Assembly (NCBI GenBank): GCA_942159475.1
Contig: OW804095.1
Span: 91,091,740-91,155,739, forward strand
Origin: Sthenelais limicola
Lineage: Eukaryota; Annelida; Polychaeta; Phyllodocida; Sigalionidae
DNA: 64,000 nucleotides
Reading direction: 5' to 3'
The first letter of the stretch is position 1. Every line of letters starts with the position of its first letter. The translations under genes and the position numbers were made by a program. Below the pieces are notes generated by a model. The model saw nothing but the letters and a program-made list of their open reading frames with translations. It was not told the DNA's origin and made no database searches. This document shows, piece by piece, positions 31,918 to 43,074 of the stretch.

Positions 31918-32781
31918 CTATAAATTAGTTTTGCTCTTTGATTCTCTGCAACAATGGCAGCGTGCGCAAATTGTGTAAGGGTAGAATGGCGTTTCAAAGG
32001 CTAGAAATATGTGGTTTAGATTAAGATCGTCACAGCAGGTGTTATCCCATAGATCCATATCGTTTAATGGGAGTTGTTTTCCACAGTAACATGACACATG
32101 GCTTTTTCCCTCCCGCATGAGTTGTATTTTCCAATCGTGCGGGTTTTGGTGTGATATGAGTGTATCTGGGTATTGTTCCTTTCTTTGACTGAACATTAGC
32201 ATTAATCGGCTGTGGGAGCAGGTATTCCCTGCCGAGAGGACGGGGAGAACTTCAGCTGCGTTGAAATTATTCAATTTTTTGGTCTTTAATGTGTCGATGA
32301 ATATGATTGCGGAGTTGAATGGGCACTCATTGGTAAATCCTGTATATTCCAAAAAGGTTCCAGGTGGAATAAAGAACTCTTTGGTTTGTTTGAATAATTT
32401 TTGCACTAGCACTAGTCTATAGTGTGTTGCAAAGTCGTGGAAGGCTCTATGTGAGATGAAAGTGGTATCCTTTTTAATGCAGAGTCCTGCACTTTTAACA
32501 GGGCGCCACTCTTCCCCGTTTGATAGGCAAGCATTTGCTATAGCATTTGCTTTATCTTCACTGCAGATGTTGAATTGAACCCCTGCGTTATCGCATATGA
32601 ATTTTTGCAGAATTTGTAGTGTTCTACATGGGTTTTCCATGGCTTTTTTTTTCTGTGCGTTTCGCATGCGATTGAGATATCTATATCTGTATGGACCCAT
32701 TGCGTTGAGAAGACTGTTTGTTTTGAGTCTGGCGGCGCTCGATCTTTCTTTAAATAAACCCAGTGAAATGTATTGCCTCAT
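31918..32781 (-). CDS. Polinton left-end protein, unknown function
   Basis: 287 codons, intact, divergent from the polymerase gene, with element A inserted between them. No family recognised. The middle (HRAFHDFATHYRLVLVQKLF, FIPPGTFLEYTGF) reads as a folded alpha/beta protein. The C-terminal ~70 residues are Cys/His-rich (CYCGK, NTCCDDLNLNH, CARCHCC), suggesting one or more zinc sites. Position and orientation suggest an early or accessory gene of the virus-like element. Confidence 0.7.
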   Translation of the reverse strand: MRQYISLGLFKERSSAARLKTNSLLNAMGPYRYRYLNRMRNAQKKKAMENPCRTLQILQKFICDNAGVQFNICSEDKANAIANACLSNGEEWRPVKSAGLCIKKDTTFISHRAFHDFATHYRLVLVQKLFKQTKEFFIPPGTFLEYTGFTNECPFNSAIIFIDTLKTKKLNNFNAAEVLPVLSAGNTCSHSRLMLMFSQRKEQYPDTLISHQNPHDWKIQLMREGKSHVSCYCGKQLPLNDMDLWDNTCCDDLNLNHIFLAFETPFYPYTICARCHCCRESKSKTNL

Positions 32782-32823
32782 TACCTCACCAAGTGGAGTT
32801 GGTCATATGCTACATTGTACATA

Positions 32824-34866
32824 TGGTCGATTCCAGTGAAATCGGGGCCAAAACCTATTTTATTTCATTTTTGGCTGTAAATGGAAAAATATTGATGATA
32901 CAGCTTTCATATTTTCTAGGGATAAACATGCTATAGACCCGTTCACCCCTACTATAATTTTTATTTTTTTGAATGTGGGGTATCTCTGCAGTGGCCTAAA
33001 TTTACCAGCGATAGATTACGAATGCACACCCTAAATATTGCATTATTGTACAGATATTTATTATCTGAGAATATTTTAAGACATAATAATATGCTCAGCA
33101 TGTACTGGAATGGCTTGTTAAGGCATAGGAACAAATATATTTTTATAATCATGAAATATGAAGTCACCAGGCTCAGTTGTTCCTGACAATGTCCCCCAAA
33201 TTTTACTCTAAGCGATAGATTACGTATGACACGTTTTTCCTACATATTTTTATTTACTTTGAAGATTAATGAAAGATATTTTTCAAATATATTACTAATT
33301 ATGTTTTGTAAATAATCCTCGATTTTCTTGGTTCTGCGACAATTTTTACAGCTCCTGGAGTCATTACAGATGCATAAATCATATTCGTATTGAATTCCAG
33401 TGTATCATTACAAATAGCAACCTTTGATGTTTAAATAATCAAGTATAAGCAACCATCTTTGGTATATATGATCATTGTCCATGTCTTAACTAGTAACAGT
33501 CACCAAAAATCCCAGTTACATTGTCTTTTCTTGTGTCCATGTGATTAAAATGTCATTCGTAATCTATCGCGATAGATTACGAATGCACATGATAATACGT
33601 TAAACATGATATTTCTGAAAGAAAAATCATCTAGAATTAATTTTGATTGCTTAGAATATCTGGAAAGGGATGAAGTCAGAGAACTTACTCGAATTCTTTC
33701 ATTAAAAAGCAATATTAGTCTCATAGAATACCACAAATAAATAATTACAGATAGATTACGAATGACATAATTGATAACAAAAAGACACTGGAAAAATGAT
33801 ATTTCTGGAAGCAGGATTAATTATTGACTAATGTATATTACTTTGAATATATTGGAATGAAAAAGGTTAGAGGAATGACATAACATTTGTCTTTAGATAG
33901 GGTTTTTCTTTTGAGAAACGATAGATTACGTATGACACGATAGATTACGAATGCAGATAGATTACGAATGACACTGTGAAAAGGGTATTTTTGAAGGCAG
34001 AAACCTGCCTTAAATGATTTTTTTTTGTTCAGATGTATGGGAAGGATTAAAGTCAACGAAATGACAGGAGTCTTTTCATAAAAATGCAATATTTTTCATA
34101 GATCGTGGCAAATTAATCAGAAATTGCATCAAGTGAAAATTGTAAAAATAGCAGAAAAAAAAAATCCTGCTGTTTTGTTGTAAATATGAAGATTATTCAA
34201 CAGAGGTCAGCTTGTGATTATGAAATAGAAATAAATAAATGATAACAATAGCAGTTTTATGACCTTAGCTATTATGTGATAGTGGGAAATAAGCCCAATA
34301 TGACCAGAAATGGCTATAGCGATAGATTACGTATGCTTTTTCAATTATGCATATATACATTACTATATGTACTAGGTACAAATCGTTTTCACCTATCTGT
34401 AGACCCAATCGTGAACTTTTATGATAGATTTAAAGGTTTACTCTTCATGACATATGGGGTATAGTGACAAAATGAGAAGAAGGTTACTAAGGTAAACTAA
34501 AGGAATATTAGGTTGCAACGATCTTTAAATACTCACACAATATAATACAAATTTAAAAAAATGTTTTTTTCATCATTATGAGCAACATTAAGCACTTCTA
34601 AATGGTCTTGAGTAATTAAAAATCGGACATTTTCAAATTAATATGTTGAAATATCCTATATTCAATTTTAAGGGGTGTCATTTGTAATCTATCGCTATAT
34701 TTCAATGGAAAAACTTGTACTACCTCTAGTTTCCAGAATTTACTTAAGAGCTAATATTTTGGGTTTTTCATCCTTCAACCATCTTCATTTAATGACAAAA
34801 AAATGATAATGATTGGATAACATGATGAAAATTCGATAATGGCCCCCATTTCACTGGAATCGACCA
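32824..34866. mobile_element. Element A: non-autonomous TIR element with GATAGATTACGAATG words
   Basis: Terminal inverted repeats of ~27 bp: both ends, read inward, begin TGGTCGATTCCAGTGAAAT and continue into GGGGCC. The flanking TA on each side (32822-32823, 34867-34868) fits a TA target duplication. 2043 bp, very AT-rich, no credible ORF. It carries ten copies of one word (separate entry). It lies between the first minus-strand Polinton gene and the polymerase start codon, so it splits their shared promoter region. Confidence 0.85.
33009..34695. repeat. Word array of element A (GATAGATTACGAATGACAC)
   Basis: Forward copies lie near 33009, 33213, 33569, 33749, 33919, 33938, 33955 and 34320; reverse copies near 33551 and 34677. 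Variation is mainly GAATG versus GTATG and GACAC versus GCAC. Copies 33551 and 33569 abut head to head as a perfect palindrome of 32 bp centred at about 33569/33570. Three copies at 33919-33974 are directly tandem with a 17-19-bp period. The other spacings are 150-400 bp. Confidence 0.9.
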
Positions 34867-34877
34867 TATATATATAT

Positions 34878-37800
34878 ATGGCAGAAAAAGAGAGTGTGAT
34901 TAATTTGAAAAAACATTTGACCATGGAAGAAGTTACGTATGAGGAAGTTACTCAATTTTCCGATGCAGTGGAATTATACTTTTGGGCTCTTGAGCGAGGA
35001 ATAGAGTTGCATAAGTATGTTCAAGGACAAATGGCTTATTTACGCCAAGTGAGTGTATAATTTTGGAGTTTGGAATTATGACTTTGGAATTATGCCTTTG
35101 GGAATACTGTTGTGATTTTATTTTTACTATGTCTATGTTATGATATTGTAGATGGAAGCAGCTAATAGGGAGAGGAGTACTTTTTGTATGGTGAGCTATT
35201 TTTATATTTTATATTTGACTGCATTAGTGAAAGGTGAAGAACTGATTAAAGTGAGCTGATTACAGTGAGCTGATTAGAGTGAGCTGATTAGAGTGAATTT
35301 TTTTTTCTATAGCTTCCAACGACTACTCATGAATCGAGTGCGATCCCTGCTGCTGCTGCTCCTGCTGCTCCTCTTGCTCCTGCTCCCTTACCGGCTCATT
35401 TGCCTGTGCGTGTACCTGAGGAGGGGGATTTGTCACCGTTAGATTTGTCTATTCCGCTGGATATATCAGAGATTGATTTCCACACTACAGAGATTGAGGC
35501 TCCCACACTACAGTCTATTATCGAGGAGTATGGAATAGTTAATGGAGAATGTACCAAGCGATTTGGATATATTGAATGCCTTGGAACAGCAGGTAACTTT
35601 GGACTTTAGACTTTAGAAGAATATTCGGTGGTCATCTAAAAAATATAACTAAGAGATGAGAATTACAATGTATATTTTTATTTAATAGTTAGCCGAACAA
35701 ACTACAGTTTCTCGGGGAGAAGGTACAGGGAAGAAAGGGGTATTCGAAGTGGACGCGGAGAAGAAGAAGGGGGTAGTTGAAGTGCCCCCGGCTGGTCCAG
35801 TGCTTTACAGTCCCATTTCATCATGCGACGAGGGTTCAAGAGAGTCTGTTGTACTTCCGCCGCTGGCGCCGCAGGAGGGCGTGGTGGAGGAGGAGGAAGA
35901 GGAGGAGGAGGAGGAGACATTCCAGCCGCGAGCTCAGGTAAAATTCCTGTCTTGAGTTTTCTGAAAAATACAAAAAAAGTTGAAGAGTTGAAAGTGGCTC
36001 TACAATCTATTTTTTATATCTTAGGAGCTTTGTGACAGATGTGGATTAATGGTTGAATCTAATTCCAAGACTTCTGCCATGCATAATTTGGGGAAGTGCT
36101 TTTCCCTTTCCTTTGCTCCTGAGGAAGAAATGGATTATGGCAATGATGAGGAACTGACGATGGTTGATGATAAGGCTTGTAAAAGCTTACTTGAACATGA
36201 GGAGGAGGATCAGGAGGAGGAGGATCGGGAGGAGGAGGAAGATAAGGAAAACATACATATGGGAAAAGTAAATACTTTACTTAAGAAAATAAAAGTCATA
36301 CGTTATTGAGAAATTGATTTTTTATTTTATAATCTTTCTTTTTCCCTTACAGAAACCACCCCGTTTTATTTTGTGTCAGTATTGCGAAAAGCCATTTAAG
36401 CGGAGGTTTAATTGTCAACGGCATGAGGTGACTTGCAAACTTCGCCTAAAGCCTTGTGGAGATTGTGGCTACAAGCCCTTGTCCAAAGCCGATGCCATTC
36501 ATCACGCGTGTGTTCACAACAGGACTTATAGGTGTCGTACATGCAATGAAAAATTTGCAAATAGACGTGCTCTTTACTTACACCGAGGTCGACTTCATGG
36601 AAGAGGCGGCGATCTTCAACCAGAGCCTTGGGATCCTGAAAACACGCCCTTTGATGATCCCGCTATGGAAGAGGTGTTTAATGCAAATAGAGGCCATGTG
36701 TTACGGAATCATGCGAGAGGCGATTTATCCATTGTGTTTAACTTTCCAGTGGAGCATTTGACTCCGGCTGTGTTTGAAAGTCAAGTGGATAGCATGTCTA
36801 CTGAATTAGACCAGACTTGCAAAATTGATGTCTTTAGGTATTTTATTGAGGCATAGCGAGACGGGAGAATATCGTTATTTTGTCCCTTTTTCGAACGCGT
36901 CTTTATTTGATGAACCAATGTACATATCGAAACAGAAGGACTTTGATAAGTTGAAAGAGCGATTAATCAACTTGGACATTGATGAGCTCATTAGGCAAAT
37001 GAGGCCTAATTCCAAATGGAAGCCTGTGATGGTTTTGAATGTAAACTACTTTGTCACACTAACCAATTGGCCGTTAGGTCGCGGTCTTTGTCCGGATTAT
37101 CTCCGCCGAAAGACAAGTGTGATTACTTTGGATACCAAACCCAATTCCAGACATCGAGATCCGATTAAAGACAAACTTTGCGCCTTTCGAGCCTTGGCCT
37201 TGCATATGGGCTCCGAATCTGAACATTTAGACACCTTTGCAGAGAGGTTGTATAGAGAATGGCGGCAATACAATGAAAGTGTTTTGAATGTAGCCTTGGG
37301 CGAAGACCCTGCTTTGTACAAAGGCTTGCTCATGGAGGAGTTTTCCGATTTTGAGCAGTGTTTCAGTGTTTGTTTACAGGTGTATGATTTACAACCCAAT
37401 GGCGCCGTGCTTGTGAGGTATTTATCGCATGAAAAGTTGAATTCTGTGTTGTATTTGAACCTTGATGAGGATCACTTGAGCTATATTTCCGATTTCAAAA
37501 GCTTTGCCAAAAAGTTTGAGTGTGAAACATGTCAGCGGATATTCAAAGTTAAAACCGACTTGACAAGGCATCGGTTGGTTTGCTTAGCGCAGACGAAATT
37601 CCAGCTTTGTGGGGGAGTTTACTGCCCGAGCAAGACCGTTTTCGAAGAGCTGGAAGACGTTGGGATATGCAGCGATGATGTTACATTCTCGTGGTTTGCT
37701 GCATTTGATTTCGAGTCGATATTGGCCATGACACACGAACAGAATTCAGAAAAGTTAGTTTGGGTGCAAAACCACAAACCTATTTCTGTGAGTGTTTGTT

Positions 37801-38600
37801 CGAATATCGAGGGCTACACAGAGCCTTTGTGTTTTGTGGAGGAGAACCTTGATGAGCTGCTAGGGAGCATGTTTTCTTACTTGCATCTATTGCAAGAAAC
37901 ATTGTTTGCCCTTGCTAAACAAAAATGGCAAAAGGTGAGTTTGGAGTTGGAACGACAGTTGGCATTTTGGCAGGTACCTGAAACTACCAATGATGCTAGC
38001 AATGATCATGATGATCATGATAGATGATTATGATGATCATGAGGAGGAGGAGGAGGAGGAGGAGGGGGAGGAGGAGGATGGAGAATTAGAAGAAGCTTGG
38101 TTTGTTGAAACCGAAGTGGACGAGAACCGCTCAAAGAAAGTAATGCACCGATACCTTGTGAGGCTGAAGGAGAAATTTGAGGATTACATGAGTGTGTTGC
38201 CTGTGTTTGGGTTCAATTCATCGAATTACGACATTAATTTGGTGAAGGAACTATTCTTTAAGCACATGAATTTCAACGATAGGAAAAATTTCGTGGCCAA
38301 GCGAAATAACAGCTATCTTGTGGTTCAGAACGAGCGCTTGAAATTTATGGACATTGCCAATTTTCTAGTGCCTGGCTGTTCCTACGCCCAGTTTCTCACA
38401 GCGTTTGGGGTGGACGGCGAGCTGTCAAAGAAATACTTTCCATACGAATACCTTACCAGTGCTGATAAATTGAATGACACTCAACTGCTACCGCATGAGG
38501 CTTCTTATTCCACCTTGAAAAACTCCAATATTTCCAAAGAAGAATATGAGGAGATGCAACAGTTTTGGAGGGAGAAAGGAATGAAAACACTACAGGATTA
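34878..38600 (+). CDS. polB: Polinton DNA polymerase B, spliced N-terminal and exonuclease part
   Basis: Six proposed exons: 34878-35048, 35152-35190, 35313-35592, 35693-35937, 36025-36267, then from 36353. Each has GT/AG borders and compatible phases (0,0,1,0,0). Exon 5 has a CX2C...C site (CDRCG) and an acidic run. Exon 6 has C2H2-type fingers (CQYCEKPFKRRFNCQRHEVTC-like, and CRTCNEKFANRRALYLHRGRLH-like). The exonuclease motifs DFES (Exo I, ~37710) and GFNSSNYD (Exo II, ~38212) follow. One-base frameshifts lie near 36835 and in an acidic microsatellite near 38000-38050. The Ngaro element interrupts it at 38600. It would replicate the element by protein priming. Confidence 0.85.
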
Positions 38601-38787
38601 ACACAATCGACTCATCGATGCCCATATTTGGGTGACCAAGGGGCGGTTCCCTAGCCACGCCCATTTCTCCCCAGCGACCAATCAGATCGCTCCTCGCCGC
38701 GCCTATGACGTAGCGCGGCGAGCGTAAACATTGGAACACTCACTCATTCGGATCCGCACTGAGCGGACGGACATTACGAAATTTTTT
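38601..38787 (+). repeat. Ngaro A1 repeat
   Basis: 187 bp starting ACACAATCGACTCATCG and matching A2 (42781-42967). It probably contains the promoter. The divergence from A2 begins directly after the T-run at 38787. Confidence 0.9.
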
Positions 38788-38822
38788 GCATTTTCGCCGA
38801 ATTTGTTCGATACTTTTCCGAG

Positions 38823-39632
38823 ATGGGGAAAGCAAAGTTGTGTACAAAATGTGGTGAGACGCATGTAGCTCCTCTGAATGAAGATTGCACGGGGTCTCCG
38901 GCTGTTGTGGACATTAGTCAACTGAATGGTAGGATCGGATCGTTGGAATCGATGATGCAAAACCTCATCACCTCGCTGGAAGGGAAAAAACTGGATTCTG
39001 CATCTTCTTCCACGATTAGCGATAATTCTGGGACAGTGATGTTCAATCGTCGTGAGAGGGATCCCAGTGTGGAGAGTTCTATTTACGAGGTGGGCGGGGC
39101 CCACCGTGTACGCGGTCATGCCAGGGACCGTACGAGGTCGAGATCAAGGACACGCCCATTTGACCAGACACGGGATCTGGAGAAAGGTGATAGCATTGAC
39201 TCTTTTGAAAATCTGCTGCTTCTTAACTTAAAACTTGTTAGTAAGCTGGTAACGGATGCTAGGTCGTTAGACGAGATTCAGGGCGTGGTCAGCCACTGCC
39301 TCACGATGTGTGAGAAGGCGGGATCACAGGTATACACATTGAAGGCCAGCCTACTTTATGACCAAGCCGTTCGGGCGAGAGCGAACAAGGTGGGATTGGC
39401 TGCTTTTCAGGACGTTCGTCAGGAAGAAGTCTTAAGGTGCTACGCATTTGAGAATTCCAAGAAGGTTTCTACAGTAAAATCTACCAAGACCAAGAAAGAT
39501 CGTGTGTGTTTCAAGTATAACAACCCGGGGGGTTGTTCCGTGAAAGGTTGTGATTTTCCACATAAGTGCTCAACGTGTGGATCCTTCGATCACGGAGCGA
39601 AGGCTTGTTCGGGCTCTAAAGGTTCTAAATAG
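38823..39632 (+). CDS. gag: Ngaro ORF1, Gag-like zinc protein
   Basis: 269 codons. An N-terminal CTKCGETH zinc-ribbon-like motif, a predicted coiled coil (ISQLNGRIGSLESMM), an RS/RD-rich basic middle, a helical domain (~130-210) and a C-terminal cysteine cluster (GCSVKGCDFPHKCSTCGSFDH) like a CCCH finger or knuckle. The start is the first ATG after A1. It probably packages element RNA. Confidence 0.8.
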   Translation: MGKAKLCTKCGETHVAPLNEDCTGSPAVVDISQLNGRIGSLESMMQNLITSLEGKKLDSASSSTISDNSGTVMFNRRERDPSVESSIYEVGGAHRVRGHARDRTRSRSRTRPFDQTRDLEKGDSIDSFENLLLLNLKLVSKLVTDARSLDEIQGVVSHCLTMCEKAGSQVYTLKASLLYDQAVRARANKVGLAAFQDVRQEEVLRCYAFENSKKVSTVKSTKTKKDRVCFKYNNPGGCSVKGCDFPHKCSTCGSFDHGAKACSGSKGSK

Positions 39633-39797
39633 GATGAGGAGGGTCGGGAAGTCGCTAAGGTTTGTCGTAATGATTGTTTTATTGATGAAAATGTTGTATT
39701 TTCGAAGTGTCATGTTGTTAATAATGAGTTAACAGTAGAAGATCGTAGTCTAGGCGACGCGATCGTTTGTTTTGAATCTGACAACCTTGACCCGGAA

Positions 39798-41786
39798 GTG
39801 ACTCCCTGTAGTGATAACAACGACCCGTCCTTGAACTTTGAACAAACTGTCATGGCCGACAAGGCTGACCTTGACGATGTGAATCTGGCTCCCACAGTTG
39901 GTTTGTTCCCGATATCCGTGCCTTCCTGCGATCAGGATTTGTTTTCACCAGTTGAAGCTAAGTACAATGACATTAGGAATATTATTGCCGACTTTGGTCG
40001 TGATGGTAGCAAAATTAACGATGATATTTTACTTTTTGTTTCTCCTAGTTCTAATCGTGGTTCCTTCGTGAATGTATATGCTAGCTGTGCTCGCGGTAAA
40101 TGTCAATGTCGTCATGTTCTTGGTGGCAATAGCACTCAGTTAAAACCTTGTCGTTTTGCCTATTTACTGTTCAGTTTAAAACCTAGTATTGTTTCAAACT
40201 ACCTTGATGTTTTTCACGGTGTTTTAGAAGGCTTTGATGTGGTTGACACCGAGGTTGAATCGTACGATTGTGCGAACTATAAATCTATCCTTGAGCCTGA
40301 GGTTAAGTCCAAGATGGACGACATTGTATTTAATGAACTTAACGAAGGTTTTATTTCAATTGCTGACGATTTCCCTACCTGTATTCATTCTCTTGGGGCT
40401 GTCCCAAAGGCTGATGGGGGTATTAGGCCCATAACAGATTGCAGCAGACCTTTGGGACAGTCAGTAAATGAACATTGTGATAGCTTAGTACATGAATTTT
40501 CATTTAAATCAATTGACGATGCTGTTAGTTTAGTAAATGAAGGTACTTTCATGGCTGTTGTCGATATAAAATCTGCGTATAGAGCTGTACCGATTAATCC
40601 TGACCATCGCCGATATTGTGGGTTCAGGTGGGATGTTAAAGGTGAAGAGTTGTTGTTTGTCGATAATAGATTGTGCTTTGGTCTACGAACAGGCCCTTGC
40701 ATTTTTAACAGCATATCTAACTTTTTTGTAACATGTGTATCTGAGATGTTTGAATTTTCCATTGTGAATTTTCTGGATGATTTCTTTGTAGCCAGTGACT
40801 CTTATGAAGAATGTTCTCGTTATCGTGATATTGTGATATGCTGTTTACGTTTTCTTGGCTTCCACGTGGCCTGGAAAAAGGTAACCGCCCCTTCTACCAG
40901 CTGTGTATATCTAGGATTCACCGTGAACACAAAGGAGATGACTCTTTCCCTTCCACTGGGAAAAGTGCAGAAATTAACCAAATTGATAGGAGAGGTTAAG
41001 AATTCAAGAGTGATGACCAAGAAGCAACTTGAAAAATTTTGTGGCTATGTCTCCCATTGCTCAGCAGTGTTTCAAGGAGGAAGAACCTTTTGTAGGAGGT
41101 TCTTTGACATGTATAAAATGATGCTTGTGAAAAAATTACATGTTATGCCCATATCTGCTGAAGCGAGGATGGATGTGAACTGGTGGGAATCTTTTTCCAA
41201 GTGTTTCAACGGTGTGGGCATGTTGAAGAAAGATTTTTTCCACCTCCCTATTATTTCTGACTCTTCGTCAAAGGGGTTTGCAGCCTTCATGGGCTCGGAC
41301 TGGCTAGCTGGCCCCTGGAACGAGTGTGAAATTCCCACTTGTGTGAACCATGAAGCTCATATTTGCCCTGTGCCTATGGAAAACGATCTAGCTTCGAATA
41401 TTAACATCCAGGAATTATTTCCAGTGTTGACTGGGATCAGGCGTTGGGCTAGTGTCCTGAAAAACAAAAATGTGGTGTGTTTCATAGACAATACACAGGT
41501 CATTGCAATGTTGAAAAATGGAACAAGCAGTAGCAAGCAGTGTATGCAATGGCTCTATGAGTTGTATTGGATTTGTTTCATTTTTAATATTTCTCTCACA
41601 CCGAAGTACATTAAAACTGACAATAACGTGGTGGCAGATATTCTATCTCGCTTGCCTTATTATAAATCTGATGCTCCTGTGCCTGATGTCCTCTTGTCTA
41701 CAAACTTGTGCTGTATTAACACTGACTATTGTCTCCTCCAGGGCTCAGCCGATGGACGGAGAGAGTTATTCAACTCAGGGATTTGA
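39798..41786 (+). CDS. pol: Ngaro reverse transcriptase and RNase H
   Basis: 662 codons. RT residues include VDIKSAYRAVPINP (first catalytic Asp), LCFGLRTGPCIF and FLDDFF in place of YXDD. RNase H acidic residues are in IISDSSSKGFAAF, NINIQELFPVL, VCFIDNTQVIAML and NNVVADILSRLP. The length and order fit DIRS/Ngaro Pol. It overlaps the recombinase frame at the 3' end. Confidence 0.9.
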   Translation: MTPCSDNNDPSLNFEQTVMADKADLDDVNLAPTVGLFPISVPSCDQDLFSPVEAKYNDIRNIIADFGRDGSKINDDILLFVSPSSNRGSFVNVYASCARGKCQCRHVLGGNSTQLKPCRFAYLLFSLKPSIVSNYLDVFHGVLEGFDVVDTEVESYDCANYKSILEPEVKSKMDDIVFNELNEGFISIADDFPTCIHSLGAVPKADGGIRPITDCSRPLGQSVNEHCDSLVHEFSFKSIDDAVSLVNEGTFMAVVDIKSAYRAVPINPDHRRYCGFRWDVKGEELLFVDNRLCFGLRTGPCIFNSISNFFVTCVSEMFEFSIVNFLDDFFVASDSYEECSRYRDIVICCLRFLGFHVAWKKVTAPSTSCVYLGFTVNTKEMTLSLPLGKVQKLTKLIGEVKNSRVMTKKQLEKFCGYVSHCSAVFQGGRTFCRRFFDMYKMMLVKKLHVMPISAEARMDVNWWESFSKCFNGVGMLKKDFFHLPIISDSSSKGFAAFMGSDWLAGPWNECEIPTCVNHEAHICPVPMENDLASNINIQELFPVLTGIRRWASVLKNKNVVCFIDNTQVIAMLKNGTSSSKQCMQWLYELYWICFIFNISLTPKYIKTDNNVVADILSRLPYYKSDAPVPDVLLSTNLCCINTDYCLLQGSADGRRELFNSGI

Positions 41787-42672
41787 GCCTTGCCCCCTCA
41801 ACTAAATCTCAGAGGCTTCGTCAATGGAAACTGTTCAACGCCTTCTTAGATGACAATTCTTCGTCGTTGGTACCATTAACGACACAGAAGCTCTCATCTT
41901 TTTGTGCATATCTAGCTTCTGTCATGAGATATTCTTCAGTTTGTACTTATGTCACAGGTGTGGTAGCCTATGCGAGATTGTTAGGCCTTGACTGCCCTCC
42001 TGTATCTCACCCAGCTATTAAATCGGTGCTTCGTGGGATAAAAAATCTGCCTGGATCTGCTCCTACCCCAGCTCCTCCCATCAAGCCTTCAGATCTGTTA
42101 AAAATGTTCCCTTGCTTGGATTTGCAAGATGATTTGGACTTGATGTGTTGGTCTGCTTTTGTGTTTTTATTCAGATCACTTTAAGGGTTGGACATGTGGT
42201 TAATTCTCCCCACATGCTGTTCCGTAAAAACATTTCCCTTGAATCTGGAGGATTGGTCGTTCATGTTGGTACGACTAAGACCTCTTCTAACCCATTTTCT
42301 CTGATAATCAGAAAAATCAAGAACAAATCCTTGTGCCCAGTCTATTGGATTAATAAGCTTCTAGACCAGGATCTGCCAGCCACTGCTCCACTCTTCTCAT
42401 GTTTGTCTTGTGGGACACTAGGTTATGATCAACTCACACGTAGGTTGGCTGCCTTGTCAAGTGCTGCTGGGTTGCAGGATGCCTACACTTCCCATTCATT
42501 TCGTCGTGGTGGAGCCTCTTATATGTCCTCCTTAGGCATATCCCTTGACAATATCAAGGTTAGAGGTAATTGGAGATCCTCTATTGTGTCATCTTACATT
42601 GTTCCCTCTCCTCAGGATCAGTTAATGTGTGAGAGTGTGGTGGGAAGGGCTTTGGACAGCCTTTCTTCCTGA
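41729..42672 (+). CDS. Ngaro tyrosine recombinase (one frameshift)
   Basis: Two frames, 41729-42184 and 42145-42672, together cover a phage-integrase-type recombinase. The N-terminal SAM-like helical domain is in the first. The catalytic set is in the second: Arg in LRVGHVV, then HSFRRG (H-x-x-R) and a final SSYI tyrosine. A one-base shift near 42175 joins the frames, so this copy is inactive unless it is a sequencing error. It integrates the circular cDNA without a target duplication. Confidence 0.85.
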
Positions 42673-42691
42673 TGTCTTCTGTGTTTGGCCT

Positions 42692-43074
42692 TTTGCTGAA
42701 TAAAACCTAGCTCTGCTTGGTTTCAGGCCACTCCCCTTGTCATCTTATTTATTATACACCGCCAGCTTCACCCAACATATACACAATCGACTCATCGATG
42801 CCCATATTTGGGTGACCAAGGGGCGGTTCCCTAGCCACGCCCATTTCTCCCCAGCGACCAATCAGATCGCTCCTCGCCGCGCCTATGACGTAGCGCGGCG
42901 AGCGTAAACATTGGAACACTCACTCATTCGGATCCGCACTGAGCGGACGGACATTACGAAATTTTTTCTTTATTGATATTATGTATTTGCTGAATAAAAC
43001 CTAGCTCTGCTTGGTTTCAGGCCACTCCCCTTGTCATCTTATTTATTATACACCGCCAGCTTCACCCAACATAT
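42692..43074 (+). repeat. Ngaro B1-A2-B2 terminal block
   Basis: B1 (42692-42780, from TTTGCTGAATAAAACC to CCCAACATAT), A2 (42781-42967), an 18-bp spacer, then B2 (42986-43074). B1 and B2 are effectively identical over 89 bp. This split-repeat order is what defines Ngaro elements and serves circle formation during replication. Confidence 0.92.

Larger units (their letters stand above)
38601..43074 (+). mobile_element. Ngaro (DIRS-order) tyrosine-recombinase retrotransposon
   Basis: Split direct repeats in the Ngaro arrangement: A1 at 38601-38787, then the ORFs, then B1 42692-42780, A2 42781-42967 and B2 42986-43074. The A copies are nearly identical, as are the B copies. It encodes a Gag-like zinc protein, RT/RNase H and a tyrosine recombinase. 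There is no target duplication, as expected for recombinase integration. The flanking polymerase frame is continuous across the insertion site. The A repeats are GC-rich with GCGCGGCGAGCG; the B repeats carry AATAAA. Confidence 0.93.

Noticed and set aside
32961..34695. CRISPR array (regularly repeated short words in element A)
   Set aside because: Eukaryotic context, irregular spacing from direct tandem to 400 bp, both orientations, and confinement within a TIR element.
36831..36852. A 19-bp GT...AG intron reconciling the polymerase frames
   Set aside because: Far too short to be spliced; a one-base indel explains the frame change.
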